Below, piece by piece: positions 21,617 to 32,644 of a DNA stretch of 64,000 bases. The translations under genes were made by a program, and so were the position numbers. The stretch covers positions 38,714 through 102,713 of the forward strand of contig JALIZF010000932.1 of NCBI GenBank assembly GCA_029948255.1, read 5' to 3'. The notes under the pieces were generated by a model. It saw only the letters and a list, made by a program, of their open reading frames with translations. It ran no database searches and had not been told where the DNA came from. The stretch is from Telmatactis stephensoni. Lineage: Eukaryota; Cnidaria; Anthozoa; Actiniaria; Isophelliidae. Numbering within the stretch: the stretch's first letter is position 1; each line of letters starts with the position of its first letter.

Positions 21617-22152
21617 GTGTGCGATATTAAACAAGTCAAAAACACTAACGCGTTTAATACAGCTAGACGGAAAGAAACCCAGCATTATCGTCAGACATGT
21701 ACCAAGTAATCAAAGATACAGTTAAAGTGATCCGAATGTATTGAGAAGAGACAAAATAATGATCTAAAAGGATGTAAAATCGACCAACGAAAAGGCCTTC
21801 ATGACAAGACGCTTGGATTAATGTACACAATGCAAAAGCTTTGAATAAACAAACGAAGCAGAACTGATCGCGAATTTGCATAAGTTCTAGACACAAAACG
21901 TTCCACATGAAATACTTTCAACAACATAAAGTTTATTGCAAAAATACAGATAAAACTATGATAATTACATGTCGTGAAGCAAATTTAGTTTGATGATTAA
22001 AAAAAAGTCATTCATCCTATTGTCCTTTACAATCCTAAAGTAAAACGACAACATCCAAACCTATAAGTCACTGTTTATTTAGTTTACATGTCGTGAAGCA
22101 AGTTCAGCTTGCTGATCAGAAGAGCTTCCAGATTTTCTCTTTTTCTCGAAGT

Positions 22153-22716
22153 AAATATAATATGTGCGAGACCAGTCACAGGCTACAAACTCTTCGGAAT
22201 ATGGTTATTCGGATATGTGTATATTGGTAAACTTTACTGCGCTAATGCTGTTGTAGATCACTAGCTGGTGGAGTGCCGCTGATGTAAATAAAGGATATTG
22301 TACTGCAATGTATTAACCGTCGTTTTTGAAAAACAGGAAAAGGTTTTGCCGGGTATCTCCAAAGATGTTCGTTTTCAAGCTGACCGGTTGCCCATAACTA
22401 GTTGCGTGTTATGGCCGGATAGGTGTTTTTGAGCCAGTTGTTGGCTGCTATTTAGATTCTGTGTCAGCAAATACGGCATTCTTAGGAGTCTAGCAAAAAG
22501 ACTAAAAACACACACGAGTGATTTTAGAATGTTAATCGAAGACGGCGGACATAAGAAAGAATTTCAGTGCTCGTTAAAACAGATTCGTGAATACTAAAAG
22601 CCCGGTAAAATATGTCATAGTGACACTGTAATAGATGGCTTTATGTTCTGGTAAGGCTCTGTTATGATTTTGACTCCTGAGTATTTTGCAAGACAGTAAT
22701 GAAACTGCGCTGGCGT
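22153..22716. repeat. Left arm of inverted repeat in block E
   Basis: Reverse complement of 23353-25267 once the MITE at 23595-24936 is removed. The arms are near-identical; the loop between them is 22717-23352, in which I see no gene. Confidence 0.85.
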
Positions 22717-23352
22717 GGTTTGCTAATAGATAGCGAGGTGGAGTCTGAAGACGAGGCATCAAAGTCAGAAAATCTTTAATGTCGACACTACTATCCTTAT
22801 TTACAGGAAGTTGAACAGCTGGCTGGCTTAAAGCTAGCAGAGTGAGGCTGCGATTTGGATATGTGTAGTCATCTTGTCAGTTCGTGAAGAACTGTTGCTA
22901 ATGCAAGACCGGTTTCGGACTGTGAACGACAGGTCCTTCGTCAGTTGCTGGTTGAGTTGCTCGCGAGGAGCCGATGACTGAAGACTGCGATGAGTTCGCC
23001 GTTATTTATGCACTAACGCGGAACATAGAGAACCAATGAAATCAGTCTACAGCCTTATCATAGTCGAGACAATAGCTCACAAAGGCGGATGTGAGGAGAC
23101 TATTGTTCGGATGTGATTAGACTTGCAGGATATTAGCTAACAATAGACGTGAATCTCTCAAGTCCAATGTATGGTGCGAAGTTATACCATAACATCAGTA
23201 GAGAAAACCGGAAGTCCTTTTGAATTTTAAATTCGCTGGGAGACTAGTGAAAGACGAATTATTCGTCGTTTTCAAAAGTGCAGGAATCATAAAATTCTTG
23301 TTGGCTATACATTATCAATAGGGGCGATTCGCTGTAGCGACTAATGAAAAGC

Positions 23353-25267
23353 GAGTTGTACGCCAGCGCAGTTTCATTACTGTCTTGCAAAATACTCAGG
23401 AGTCAAAATCATAACAGAGCCTTACCAGAACATAAAGCCATCTATTACAGTGTCACTATGACATATTTTACCGGGCTTTTAGTATTTACGAATCTGTTTT
23501 AACGAGCACTGAAATTCTTTCTTATGTCCGCCGTCTTCGATTAACATTCTAAAATCACTCGTGTGTGTTTTTAGTCTTTTTGCTAGACTCCTAAGGGACC
23601 GTTCATTATTTATGGCAGGGGGGGGATGGGTGATTAAAGGGGGGTTCTTGAAATTTTTCCAGGTCTGAAAAGGGGGGTATTGAAATAATTTCTTGGCTAT
23701 CAGGGGGGGTATAGAAATTTCATAAGACAGATAAGGTAACAAATATACCATACAACAAATTTCAATTTCTGTTTGAGTGCATTTCATAAAACCGTGAAAC
23801 ATTTTGTAAGGAATTGCACAAAATTGTACTAAATTAACAATAGAAGACAGAGGATTTGGCACTATTTTGTTAGCAAACTGTTTCACGGTTATATGAAATG
23901 CACTCTACTGTTTTGAATTGCTTTCAACTTGTCTATGTCTCTTCAAGAGCATCAGAAATGAAATCTAACAACATCAATGAAAGAGTGATGCCAGAGGCCA
24001 TGATGTGTTGCATCAAGAGCCATCATCAACTTTATTGTTTTTTAGGTTGAAACTTAATTTATCACTAAAATCAATAAACATGGTTTGTACATAATTGTTA
24101 ATACAAATAAGAACTAATATAAAGATTATTTATTTAATTTTCAAGGTCAACGACAAACAACAACAAACAGTTTCTAATAAACTGACTCCAAAAAAACGTT
24201 GTTTCACAAAAACCAAATAGCAATAATAATGGACACACTATGATTTGTAGAACTTTACTGACTGAGCAACTTTACTGACATGTGCAAGAAAACAGTAAGG
24301 TTTGCCATATTACAATAGGGATCTCAATTCAAAAAAGGTTGAAAATAGGATTTCTTTTTTGTGTTTTTGCAACAAAACTTGGTCAGTTTCATTCAAGTGA
24401 CACAAATGACAATTTTCAGGCTATTACCACAACACGCAGTGGAAGAGTGGCTGGCACATGGAGGAATGTTTTTTTTTAATGTTTGAATGTAAATTATTTA
24501 TAATAGGAATAATTAATTTTTTTATTGTGCATTAAAAAAATATATTTTTAACCCTTTTATTGGGTTTTACGATTTATATTAATTTATATTTATATGTAGA
24601 ATAATGTGAAGCAAAACCACGCAAGTTGTAGATTTAAAGCTCTGTTTATTCTGTTTATTATTTATATTTTAATATCTATATTTTATATTCATGTAATTAT
24701 ATTTTTAACACTTTTGGGGAATTTGTTAATAAATTTTACATTTTATTTATTCTATTTTAATATTTATATATTTTTTGTTGTAGGGAGGGGGGGAGGGGTA
24801 TTGAAATAATTTTCTTTAGAATGAGGGGGGTCCTTAAAAATATTTTTTTTGTCAGGGGGCCTTTAAAAAAATTTGGTTCCTTGGTAATTAATCACCCACT
24901 CCCCCCCCCCCCCTGCCATAAATAATGAACGGTCCCTAAGAATGCCGTATTTGCTGACACAGAATCTAAATAGCAGCCAACAACTGGCTCAAAAACACCT
25001 ATCCGGCCATAACACGCAACTAGTTATGGGCAACCGGTCAGCTTGAAAACGAACATCTTTGGAGATACCCGGCAAAACCTTTTCCTGTTTTTCAAAAACG
25101 ACGGTTAATACATTGCAGTACAATATCCTTTATTTACATCAGCGGCACTCCACCAGCTAGTGATCTACAACAGCATTTAGCGCAGTAAAGTTTACCAATA
25201 TACACATATCCGAATAACCATATTCCGAAGAGTTTGTAGCCTGTGACTGGTCTCGCACATATTATAT
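23353..25267. repeat. Right arm of inverted repeat in block E, split by a MITE
   Basis: Mirror of 22153-22716. The join CTCCTAAGAATGCC, intact in the left arm (22469-22482, complement), is split here by the MITE, which shows the arm existed before the insertion. Confidence 0.85.
23595..24936. mobile_element. Non-autonomous PIF/Harbinger-like element, 1.34 kb
   Basis: Terminal inverted repeats start GGGACCGTTCATTATTTATG and run into G/C homopolymers. The flanks are TAA on both sides (23592-23594 and 24937-24939), and the empty site exists in the opposite arm at 22470. A TAA duplication with GGG ends fits PIF/Harbinger. No transposase is encoded; the interior is AT-rich. Confidence 0.75.
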
Positions 25268-25385
25268 TTCTATTGTTTATCAATTCAGCCACCTGCCAAA
25301 GAATTTTAAGGACGAACAAAATTTTAGTTAACAAAATTTTTGTTAAGAATAGACCATTTCCGTTCAAGCGAACTACTTACTGTAC
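25268..25385. repeat. Left 118-bp inverted repeat around the decayed-ORF region
   Basis: CTATTGTTTATCAATTCAGC... to ACTTACTGTAC is mirrored at 27661-27778. Together they bound a 2.5-kb interval with the decayed ORFs and the tRNA gene, so they may be termini of an element. Confidence 0.7.
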
Positions 25386-25442
25386 AAGGGGAAGTCAAGA
25401 TGAACCCGATCAAGTTTATGAAAAAGCTCTTTATTTCCACGT

Positions 25443-25652
25443 ATGCTGTGGAGGTGTACAAACAACAACATGAACTCGACATTAAACACTGCAGCTGCGA
25501 AGGAAGCGTTTATCTTCTTTTGTGATCTGGAGAAACATGAACTACTGAGTGATGGGAGCGAAGTTACTAAAAATAGCCTTAGTCGCCGCGAACATCGCAC
25601 AGACATCAATACTGAGTTTCGCTCTCTTAGTATTATGGTCTCTTGGTTTTAG
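25443..25652 (+). pseudogene. Chimeric ORF containing a 55-bp DED fragment
   Basis: Bases 25503-25557 equal the complement of 29213-29267 in the DED gene and read in frame as EAFIFFCDLEKHELLSDG within a 69-codon frame. The flanking sequence is unrelated to a DED. Only about a quarter of the fold is present, so a functional domain is unlikely. Confidence 0.5.
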
Positions 25653-25681
25653 TACATGCTGCGGGCGTATTGGCTTCATAA

Positions 25682-25987
25682 GTTGGTCAGGAAAAATGCA
25701 CAAAAGGGGGTCAGCAGTTTACTCCCTATATCCCAGGCGAAGACTGTGACTGTGCTTTCGGCCGGTTACTCAGCGGTCGCTACCTGTTCGTCGATCTCAA
25801 AGAACATTTTCATGTCATTTGTGAAGTTTGCTCGAATTTATCGAGAGGCCTAATTCCCATGAAGGATACACACAAAAAAAGACTTAGAAAGCATGTGGAC
25901 GATATACGTGAATTAGCCAATCCATCCGTTCCTTTCAAAACCAAAAAAACACAAATTCTTGCTCAGCGGGGCGATGGTTTTGTATAA
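25682..25987 (+). pseudogene. Decayed ORF, possibly Polinton-like, part 1
   Basis: About 101 codons are open without an upstream ATG. The middle has a cysteine pair (CEVC) and the last 42 codons, starting MKDTHKKRLRKHV, are basic and end in ILAQRGDGFV. Short basic proteins of this pattern accompany Polinton/Maverick-type elements in cnidarian genomes as far as I recall; that link is an inference and was not checked. No polymerase, integrase or capsid gene is present nearby. Confidence 0.35.
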
Positions 25988-26130
25988 GTATTTCTGTCTA
26001 GAAAGAAGAAGCTCATTTTGACGTTGATCCTTCGAGGTAGCAACATGAAGAGAGCACGTGGCGATTCCACTGACACTGAACGCAGTTCTGAATATTCTCA
26101 TGACGGAAGTGTTAACGCAGAACCGAGGAC

Positions 26131-26471
26131 ATGTGGGACAAGGAAGATATTGAAGAAGTTCTACAGGATCTCTCCCAGAGTATCCCAGAAGATAAGGCTG
26201 ATCTAGCGTTTCTTCATACTCTGGCGGCTTTAAAAAGTATTTTATACTGAAATTCCCATGGGGAGATGCTGTATCACGAACGAAGAATTCCCGTGACCAG
26301 CATGGCAGAGCTTATCGAGTATGCCATGAAGTCAAAGTACCTCGTGGGTTGGAAACGTTCACTCAAGGATTGTCAGAGATCGGTATTGACAAGAAACTGA
26401 TCTGTAATAAGAAGTTGCTGGCGGATCTGGTTGCTAGGCGACCGGAAGAGGACGAGACACAGAGTGACTAA
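26131..26471 (+). pseudogene. Decayed ORF, possibly Polinton-like, part 2 (stop and frameshift)
   Basis: Frame from ATG 26131 (MWDKEDIEEVLQDLSQS) meets an in-frame TGA at 26248-26250, stays open past it through ERRIPVTSMAELIEYAMK, then needs a -1 shift near 26337 to reach VPRGLETFTQGLSEIGIDKK and TAA at 26469. Both defects are also in the E' copy, so decay preceded the duplication. Similarity to small accessory proteins of Polinton-type elements is suspected, not shown. Confidence 0.35.
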
Positions 26472-26608
26472 CTAGTGACGTAACCTCTGAAAGAGAAAGT
26501 TTCGAGTCGGACGGTGAAAGTGTTCGTGAAAGCTTAGAGCCAGAGGAGAGCCGAACCAGAGCTTTTCGAATCGGACGAGGATCCCAGAGAGTGTCACGTT
26601 TGTCGTGA

Positions 26609-26854
26609 CTTTGTGAAGTTTTACTCCATTCCGGTGGTAAATGCCCTTGCTGTTTGTGGCGTGAAGCATATTACTGTCGCGAAAACCAATACATCGAATG
26701 TGATGTTTGTACTCACGTCTTTCCAGCCAATGCTCAGACCACTAAAGTTAAATTTTGTCGCTGTACAGACTGTAACGCTGTACACCAACAGTCCCTAAAA
26801 AACAAGAAATTAAAACTCATGGAAGACCAACAAGAGGAATCAAGTGAATTGTAA
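26609..26854 (+). pseudogene. Cys-rich zinc-binding-like fragment
   Basis: An open stretch without its own ATG containing GGKCPCCLWREAYYC, then ECDVC, then FCRCTDC, a spacing suggestive of zinc ribbons, with a Lys/Glu-rich tail. A cysteine pair in the neighbouring frame just upstream (ECHVC) suggests a lost frame. It probably belongs to the same decayed element as 25682-26471. Confidence 0.35.
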
Positions 26855-26988
26855 AATCGTTCACTTGAATAAAAGGAATGACTTTGAGACTGATTTGTTC
26901 TTTACTAAGTGGTTCTAAATTTCGTTAAGGCTGAGAATAAATGGTCAAAATATACCGGCTGTCAGTCTTTTCAGACTTTTCACGTACT

Positions 26989-27062
26989 CTCTTCATAGCT
27001 CAGTCGGTTAGAGCGCGGGACTGTAGTTCCTGAGGCCGTCGGTTCGAATCCGGCTGGAGAGA
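26989..27062 (+). tRNA. tRNA-Tyr (GTA), intronless
   Basis: A full cloverleaf: acceptor CTCTTCA/TGGAGAG, D arm TAGCTCAGTCGGTTAGAGC, anticodon stem CGGGA/TCCTG around loop CTGTAGT (anticodon GTA), T arm GTCGGTTCGAATCCGGC, discriminator A, then a TTTTT terminator at 27067-27071. Internal A and B boxes are intact. Animal tRNA-Tyr genes usually carry an intron after the anticodon; this one does not. Confidence 0.88.
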
Positions 27063-27490
27063 CTATCTTTTTCGAAAAAAAATTAAAAATAGAGGGAACT
27101 GAAGACAGTATATGTTGTACTTAATAAAATAAAATTTGATCTTGTTTGGGATCCCTATGGACCAGCTCGAAGGATGGTTTCTATGGTTACTAGAAGAAAC
27201 CTCTAGATTTTTACTTTCCATGAATGCAATAGAATAAATATTCAATAGCATATGAATGGTTGCGTCATGTTTTGTTTGACAGTTGCTTTATTTTGAGACT
27301 GAAATCATTAATTGAATCAAATACATAAGTCGAATTGAAGTTCATTTTCGGTATTGAAACTGATAAACACAATAGTTCTACAGGCCGGCCGTTTCACTGA
27401 CAAAAGCTCACCCGTCACACTCACAACGAGTCGAATGTGCCTGTAAACTTGAGTTTTTCCATTGTGCATGTTTTTAAGAGTTCTCAGTTT

Positions 27491-27583
27491 TGTCCTTTTT
27501 AATACATTTGGATCACTTTAACAGCGTCTTTGATTACTTGGTACATTTCTGACGATAATGGCGGGTTTCTTAGCTTTCTGTCC
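27491..27583. repeat. Inverted relic of the 21666-21752 segment
   Basis: The complement reads GCCATTATCGTCAGAAATGT then ACCAAGTAATCAAAGACGC, close to 21685-21745 (CAGCATTATCGTCAGACATG). It marks another inverted duplication inside block E. Confidence 0.6.
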
Positions 27584-27660
27584 AACTGTAAAGTTCAGCC
27601 TCTGTTTCGATTGTGATTTCAAATGGTTTCATATTATCCATCACTCGTTCAATCACTTTA

Positions 27661-27778
27661 AGTACAGTAAGTAGTTCGCTTGAACGGAAATGGTCTATTC
27701 TTAACAAAAATTTTGTTAACTAAAATTTTGTTCGTCCTTAAAATTCTTTGGCAGGTGACTGAATCGATAAACAATAGA
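27661..27778. repeat. Right 118-bp inverted repeat around the decayed-ORF region
   Basis: Reverse complement of 25268-25385 with only a few mismatches (for example GATTCAG versus AATTCAG). Confidence 0.7.
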
Positions 27779-28282
27779 CGCTTAAGCGTGGCAAGTGCCA
27801 ACCATTTCTTTTGTTTTTCTGCTCCGGAATAGTTAATTATCAACTATTTAAACTAAGAATTCATTGAGGCATGAACTACACACAGAAACACAAATACGGC
27901 TATTTGCACTGTTCTTCTTCAGTGCTATCCACTATACTAAGCTAGTTTGTCGGTACAAAATAGTGTAATTAGACAATACATGTTACATTGATGTTAAGTT
28001 TTATTTCACGGATACATAGCGTGCACTCTGAACAGCATCTAAAGTGAAAATACTAGTGTGACTTTTGCAAAGCGCTCGTGCAGTGAGGTCACGCCATCAG
28101 TTGCCGTGAGCTCTTAGTTATTTCTTGGAAATGTACTATTGGAATATCTAAAAAAAATATCATTCAAGTTTTATCAGGAGTAACTAATTGTATAGATCAG
28201 AATATTACCAAATGGTCTTGTCAGCAATAGATTGACATGAAAGTTTTACATGTAAACAAGCAGATTTCAAGGGTACCGGTTG

Positions 28283-28370
28283 TTCCGCCAGAGTCATTCA
28301 GCCCGAAGCCACTCCGCCCGGAGTTTAGGTCGTTTCGTCCGATATTTAGCCGTCGATACGCCCGACGATA
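28283..28370. repeat. Short CCGCC/CCCG motif cluster
   Basis: GTTCCGCCAG, ACTCCGCCCGG and ACGCCCGACG recur at roughly 15-30 bp spacing; GTCATTCCGCCCAC appears again at 28718. It may be the edge of an unnamed repeat. Confidence 0.35.
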
Positions 28371-29054
28371 GTTTATTTGTAAATACTGTGTTATATGGAG
28401 TAGTTGAAAGTGACAATGTTGAAAAAACGGTTTTGTTTACTACTAGAATAATCAAATAAGACCAGAAATGATCGAGTCTTGAGTTCGTGTGAGTTGGCGT
28501 CCTTGTCAACCGTTTTGCTGTCCAATTCCCCGAAACATGGTTCAGATATTCTAATTACACTCGAAATATGTACGTTATGGTTTGGATAAATGCTTCTATT
28601 TGCAGGATATTTCAAAATAATGTCGTTTATCTAGTAAATGGAAATCATCACTTAAACAAGTGGTTAAAATACAACTTAAGTTTGGTTACAGTCAAGTTGG
28701 GCGTTGGGCGTTGTCAAGTCATTCCGCCCACAAAATATCTGTTGAGGACTTTGGAACATTGTTTCTGTTCTAGAGCTAGAGATTATATAGATAGCTACTG
28801 ACAGAATTGCAATTTTTGCACTGATAATGGCAGTAGGGCTTGTCTAACTAGTTGTGTCATCGTTCTCCCACCTGATTACAGACCTCATGAATTAATTATC
28901 TTGACAAATCTTTTGTCCACGAATGGACTGAAACTTTGGATTCGTAGACTTTTTATTTTATCTTGCTATAAATAAATTTTAGTGGCTCTTTCTTCACAAA
29001 CGATGATAACACTTTTTACCCCTATATGCCAAGAAAACCATGAAGCCCTACTAG

Positions 29055-29411
29055 TCATATAGACAAACCTTCGCTTGGCTGATTTTCCGTTACCGTTGGA
29101 TGAGCTGCATCGGCCGAACTAAAAGTGTTTGAGTGGGACAGAAAGTTCTCCAGTTTTGATGCAAGATCATGTCTTCGCACCTTCACCAGCAGACGTTTTA
29201 ACAAGTCGAAATTCCCATCACTCAGTAGTTCATGTTTCTCCAGATCACAAAAGAAGATAAACGCTTCCGAGTAAACAGCGATGTTCGGATCAGAGACAGG
29301 GCTGGCGTCTGGAAGCTTATTTGCACACAAGAACTTTATTGTGTCCAACTCTTCCCGCGTAAGCTCCCGAGCAATCTCTACTAAGACTTCCCTGAAATCG
29401 AGATCGGCCAT
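29055..29411 (-). CDS. Single death-effector-domain (DED) protein, 118 aa
   Basis: Intronless ORF starting MADLDFREVLVEIARELTRE. Residues 4-86 fit one DED: helix ELDTIKFLC, then AFIFFCDLEKHELLS, the stretch NFDLLKRLLVKV and the RxDL motif as RHDL near residue 79. DED proteins (FADD, caspase-8/10, FLIP) assemble by DED stacking in apoptotic signalling in the cytosol. With one DED and a short Ser/Thr-rich tail but no death, caspase or second DED domain, it could act as an adaptor or as a competitor of DED assembly; which is inference. The first methionine has no obvious TATA box upstream. An identical copy lies at 53954-54310. It sits inside repeat block E with a stray DED fragment 3.5 kb away. 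Confidence 0.7.
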   Translation of the reverse strand: MADLDFREVLVEIARELTREELDTIKFLCANKLPDASPVSDPNIAVYSEAFIFFCDLEKHELLSDGNFDLLKRLLVKVRRHDLASKLENFLSHSNTFSSADAAHPTVTENQPSEGLSI

Positions 29412-30359
29412 TTCTGTGAATTTTTTTCAAGGGTGCCAATACACTATTTCATCGGAATTTGTCCCGAAATCCATGATGGTGCAATTACAGTCATTTCTGG
29501 GAAGTCCCGTTACCATGGTTCTCGAAAGAAGAAAATTCCGGAAAGTCAAACCACAGGAAGCTCGGTCAGAACTAAGAAATTTACATACGATATTTTTTCT
29601 TTTTCATATTTTTCAATACTTCCGCACATAAAATGTTAAGAGCTTACAAAGTGATACATCCGGGATATCTCAGCGGCATTGTGAAAACGCAATGAAAACG
29701 CGGATACCGCAATAAATGTAATATGGCTTATATTTTATTTCATAAATTTTACCAGAGATGAAAAGCAAACTAGCCTCGTATTTTAAATGGTTGGGAACTA
29801 TTTATTTTGCCAGTTTCCCTGGCAACCGACAAAATTAATAGTTTCCATGGCAACTGGCAAACAATCTGAGAATGAGTTGAGTCAGGAACACAGGCTCTGG
29901 GTACGAAATTGGAGTTGAGTCGGGAAGCGATGGCATCAACCACGTCATCATGACGTCTTCGAATCAGAAAAAGTAACTTTTCACTTTTTAAAATGCTAGA
30001 GAATATAATAATTTTATTTGTAAAATATTCGAAAATAAAAATGTAAGATTTTTTGAACTTCGAAAAATCGTATTTTTTTCGTAAACGCCTATAATTTCTA
30101 ATAAAATGCTTGCTGTTTGGGCTACCTTCGGTTTATGATTGTTGCTCTCGCGAGCTACCAATAATTTATAGTGACGGCATTGCTATTTACTATTTAACAA
30201 ACATGAAATTTTTAGACAAAATAGAGTTTTGTACAAAACCGCGCGCGCGTTTATTAGTTCATAGAATCCAGATGAAGTTCTATGGAAGCGTTTTCGAATA
30301 AAACGCGCTTGAACTTTTACGCACCAAGCATTTAGTTTATTTCAGGCTCGTAACATGGT

Positions 30360-30560
30360 ATATGGGATCAGGGATCAAGCCCCAAATTATGGCCAGGATC
30401 AGAAATCAGAGGCCAGGCCTCAGGGATCAAATGGGTGCATGGGATCAAGGATCAGAAACATTGGGTCAGGATCAGGGATCAGCTCAGTTTTTTGCACCAA
30501 GGATTAGGGATCAAAATTTTCCAAAAATATGGACTCAGAGATCAAAATTTCCGCAAAAAT
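30360..30560. repeat. Degenerate GGATCA/GGGATCAA minisatellite
   Basis: About fifteen imperfect copies of GGGATCA or GGATCAGGGATCAA in 200 bp, copied at 55259-55459. The overlapping reading frame is a by-product. Confidence 0.75.
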
Positions 30561-31201
30561 CCCGATTAAAGGACTCAGAAACAGCTTCCTTTTAGCTCAT
30601 TTTTACAATCACCTTGCCTCAATCGCAGTTGAGAGACAATTTTCACAACGCATTGCACCGTGTAACATGGTCATTCAGGGTCGGTTTCCGCACGAAAAGT
30701 AGAACTACTTTCTACTTCTGCAACAGAAACTTGTGTCTCCAACAAGTTTCAGGACGAAATTAATTTCAGCATGTAACACCCCTAGCGAAACTCGTCTTGC
30801 ATCGACGATCAACACAAGTTTCAGATCGATAAAAGTTTCAGCGTGTAACAGCGCCTTAAATGTGTATGGTTCGTACAATTTGTAATAAATATGGCACTGC
30901 CTTCACCTTCTACATTCGCCGTTTTCAAAAAGGGCTGGTTAGTCTTAAGTGGAAGGCCTTTGAGAGATTTATCGTTCCTGTAAGACACTATTGGAGGATC
31001 TGAATAAATCCTTTCCAGGTTTTCGGTTTAAGACAATAAATACCAATGTTTCAAGAGAATTTTCTTTAGACTAGGCGTAGCTGGGTTGTAGGTAGTGATT
31101 AGTAAAAGTGTAAAGTTTCAGCGTATAAGATGTAATACAGCAGAAATGACAGTATATATTTAAGATTGGATATTTTCTTAAGATTCATTTGGAAAAATGA
31201 A

Positions 31202-31227
31202 TTGGATGGCAAGCTCGTGCCATCCAA
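31202..31227. other. Perfect 10-bp hairpin
   Basis: TTGGATGGCA and TGCCATCCAA pair perfectly around the 6-nt loop AGCTCG. The same hairpin is at 56101-56126. It has no following T-run, so a terminator role is not supported. Confidence 0.6.
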
Positions 31228-32167
31228 CGGCCATTTTCGATGTTTTGACTTTGTTTTCCAGTGCAGTGCTGACTGTCTCGTGCCGTCGGACTGATCAACA
31301 GTAGAAAGAACATTAATGACTGAGTCCTTCGGGTAGTAGCCTCACCGAAGAAGTCGAGATTGAAAATCTCTTTTTCGGGCTTCGAAGTTCTCTCTATCTG
31401 AGAACTTCTATGAAGTCGTAATGCTTCTCCTTTAATAAAACCCTTTTAAGATCGAAGGGGTGTGTTTAAGTGAAATGGGTGTACACTCTGCTATCTCCCT
31501 TTGATAACAGTTCGCTGGTAAATTTAATTGTTGTATGGAATGTGGTAGTGAGATTAACAAATTCGTTGATTTCAGCTTGGGAAATTTATGGTCCATACTG
31601 CATGCAAAGATGTCATCAAAACGTTTCCAGATTAAAGGTTTTAAGGTATACGGTAATACGAGCAACAAAAATCACTCAACTTGTCTCCCAACATTGCTGC
31701 GAGACGAGTTACTTGAAAAGCAATGCTGCACGTTTTTCCACTCCAATTCAAACGCACGGGCGGATCTAGAGTAGTTCACTTAGTTTCCGGAAACTACTGA
31801 GATTTTTCCCAGAAAAAAGAATTATTGAGATAATAAAAAGAAATAATACAAATGGAACAAGTTAAATCGTATTTTACCTTTATTTGGACGCCATTTTGAA
31901 TTATTTCCACAGGAAACCCACATGTTCCCAGGCTATTTTTGTAGCCTTTTCAAGTTTTGTTGAGGGAGGGGTCCCACAGGAATTTCTAGCTATCACAACG
32001 TGTTAGTTCACAGTTTGGTATCCCTGTGTGAACTACTGCACCGGAAATAAAACACCCCGCAAGTAGTTTCCGAAGTGATTCACAGGAAGTAAAACACCCC
32101 ACAAGTGATTCACACAGGAAACCCACAGTCAAACCAAGCACAAATTTACCATTCCAACTTGATTCTG

Positions 32168-32221
32168 ATTGGCTAAAATTGGCGTAAACTAGTCCAGAAA
32201 CTACCGACAAAAGTATAAAAG
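32168..32221 (+). promoter_or_regulatory. CCAAT-TATA promoter of a possible two-exon gene
   Basis: An inverted CCAAT (GATTGG, 32168-32173) precedes a strong TATAAAAG (32214-32221). Two AAAACACCCC(A/G)CAAGT repeats lie just upstream (~32050-32110). Transcription should start near 32245. Confidence 0.6.
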
Positions 32222-32293
32222 GGCCAGCCTACCCTGGTGAGGTTCTCTGTTGTATCAGAGTGCTTCGAACTCGCAACGAAGAAAATTTAATGC

Positions 32294-32644
32294 ATGAGCG
32301 AACTTTATTCTTCAATTGTGGAACTGCTGCGATTGAAATTCAACGTAAACAAGGAAATTAGGCAGACATTAAGCTCTAAGTTTACGCTTGAGCTAACAGT
32401 TTCCTCGGTAAGCTATAATTTATATGGATAGCTGATGTTTTATATGAGTAGTTTTACTGAAATGTTTATAATTACGCGAACTCTGACCTTCAAACAGTCC
32501 GTTGGAATTTGGTTTCTTGCTTCCCCCGCTTCAAAGTATCAACCACAAAATATACTCATAAAGATCTCTAAAATCCTAGAGCGATCTGTAACAGTGAAAT
32601 ATAATTTCGGTAATAGAGATATTCGTATTCTTGATTTTCAGTAA
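32294..32644 (+). CDS. Possible two-exon small gene (86 aa), function unknown
   Basis: Exon 1 at 32294-32407 starts MSELYSSIVELLRLKFNVNK and ends at TCG|GTAAGC, a good donor in phase 0. Exon 2 may be 32498-32644, after AAACAG, reading SVGIWFLASPASKYQPQN and ending ILDFQ then TAA, also phase 0. The TATA box lies 73 bp upstream of the ATG. Support is the promoter, donor and matched phase; there is no recognised domain. The E' copy (57193-57543) differs by Tyr to Asn in exon 2. The acceptor choice is the weakest point. Confidence 0.35.

Noticed and set aside
28978..29000. Fourth histone-type stem-loop (GTGGCTCTTTCTTCAC)
   Set aside because: The 3' half cannot pair with GGCTCT; there is no stem.
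29281..29631. Plus-strand ORF of 116 codons opposite the DED gene
   Set aside because: It overlaps the DED domain in antisense, and its composition is explained by that coding sequence.
31202..31227. Hairpin as a transcription terminator
   Set aside because: No T-run follows, and hairpin terminators of that type are not used by eukaryotic Pol II.
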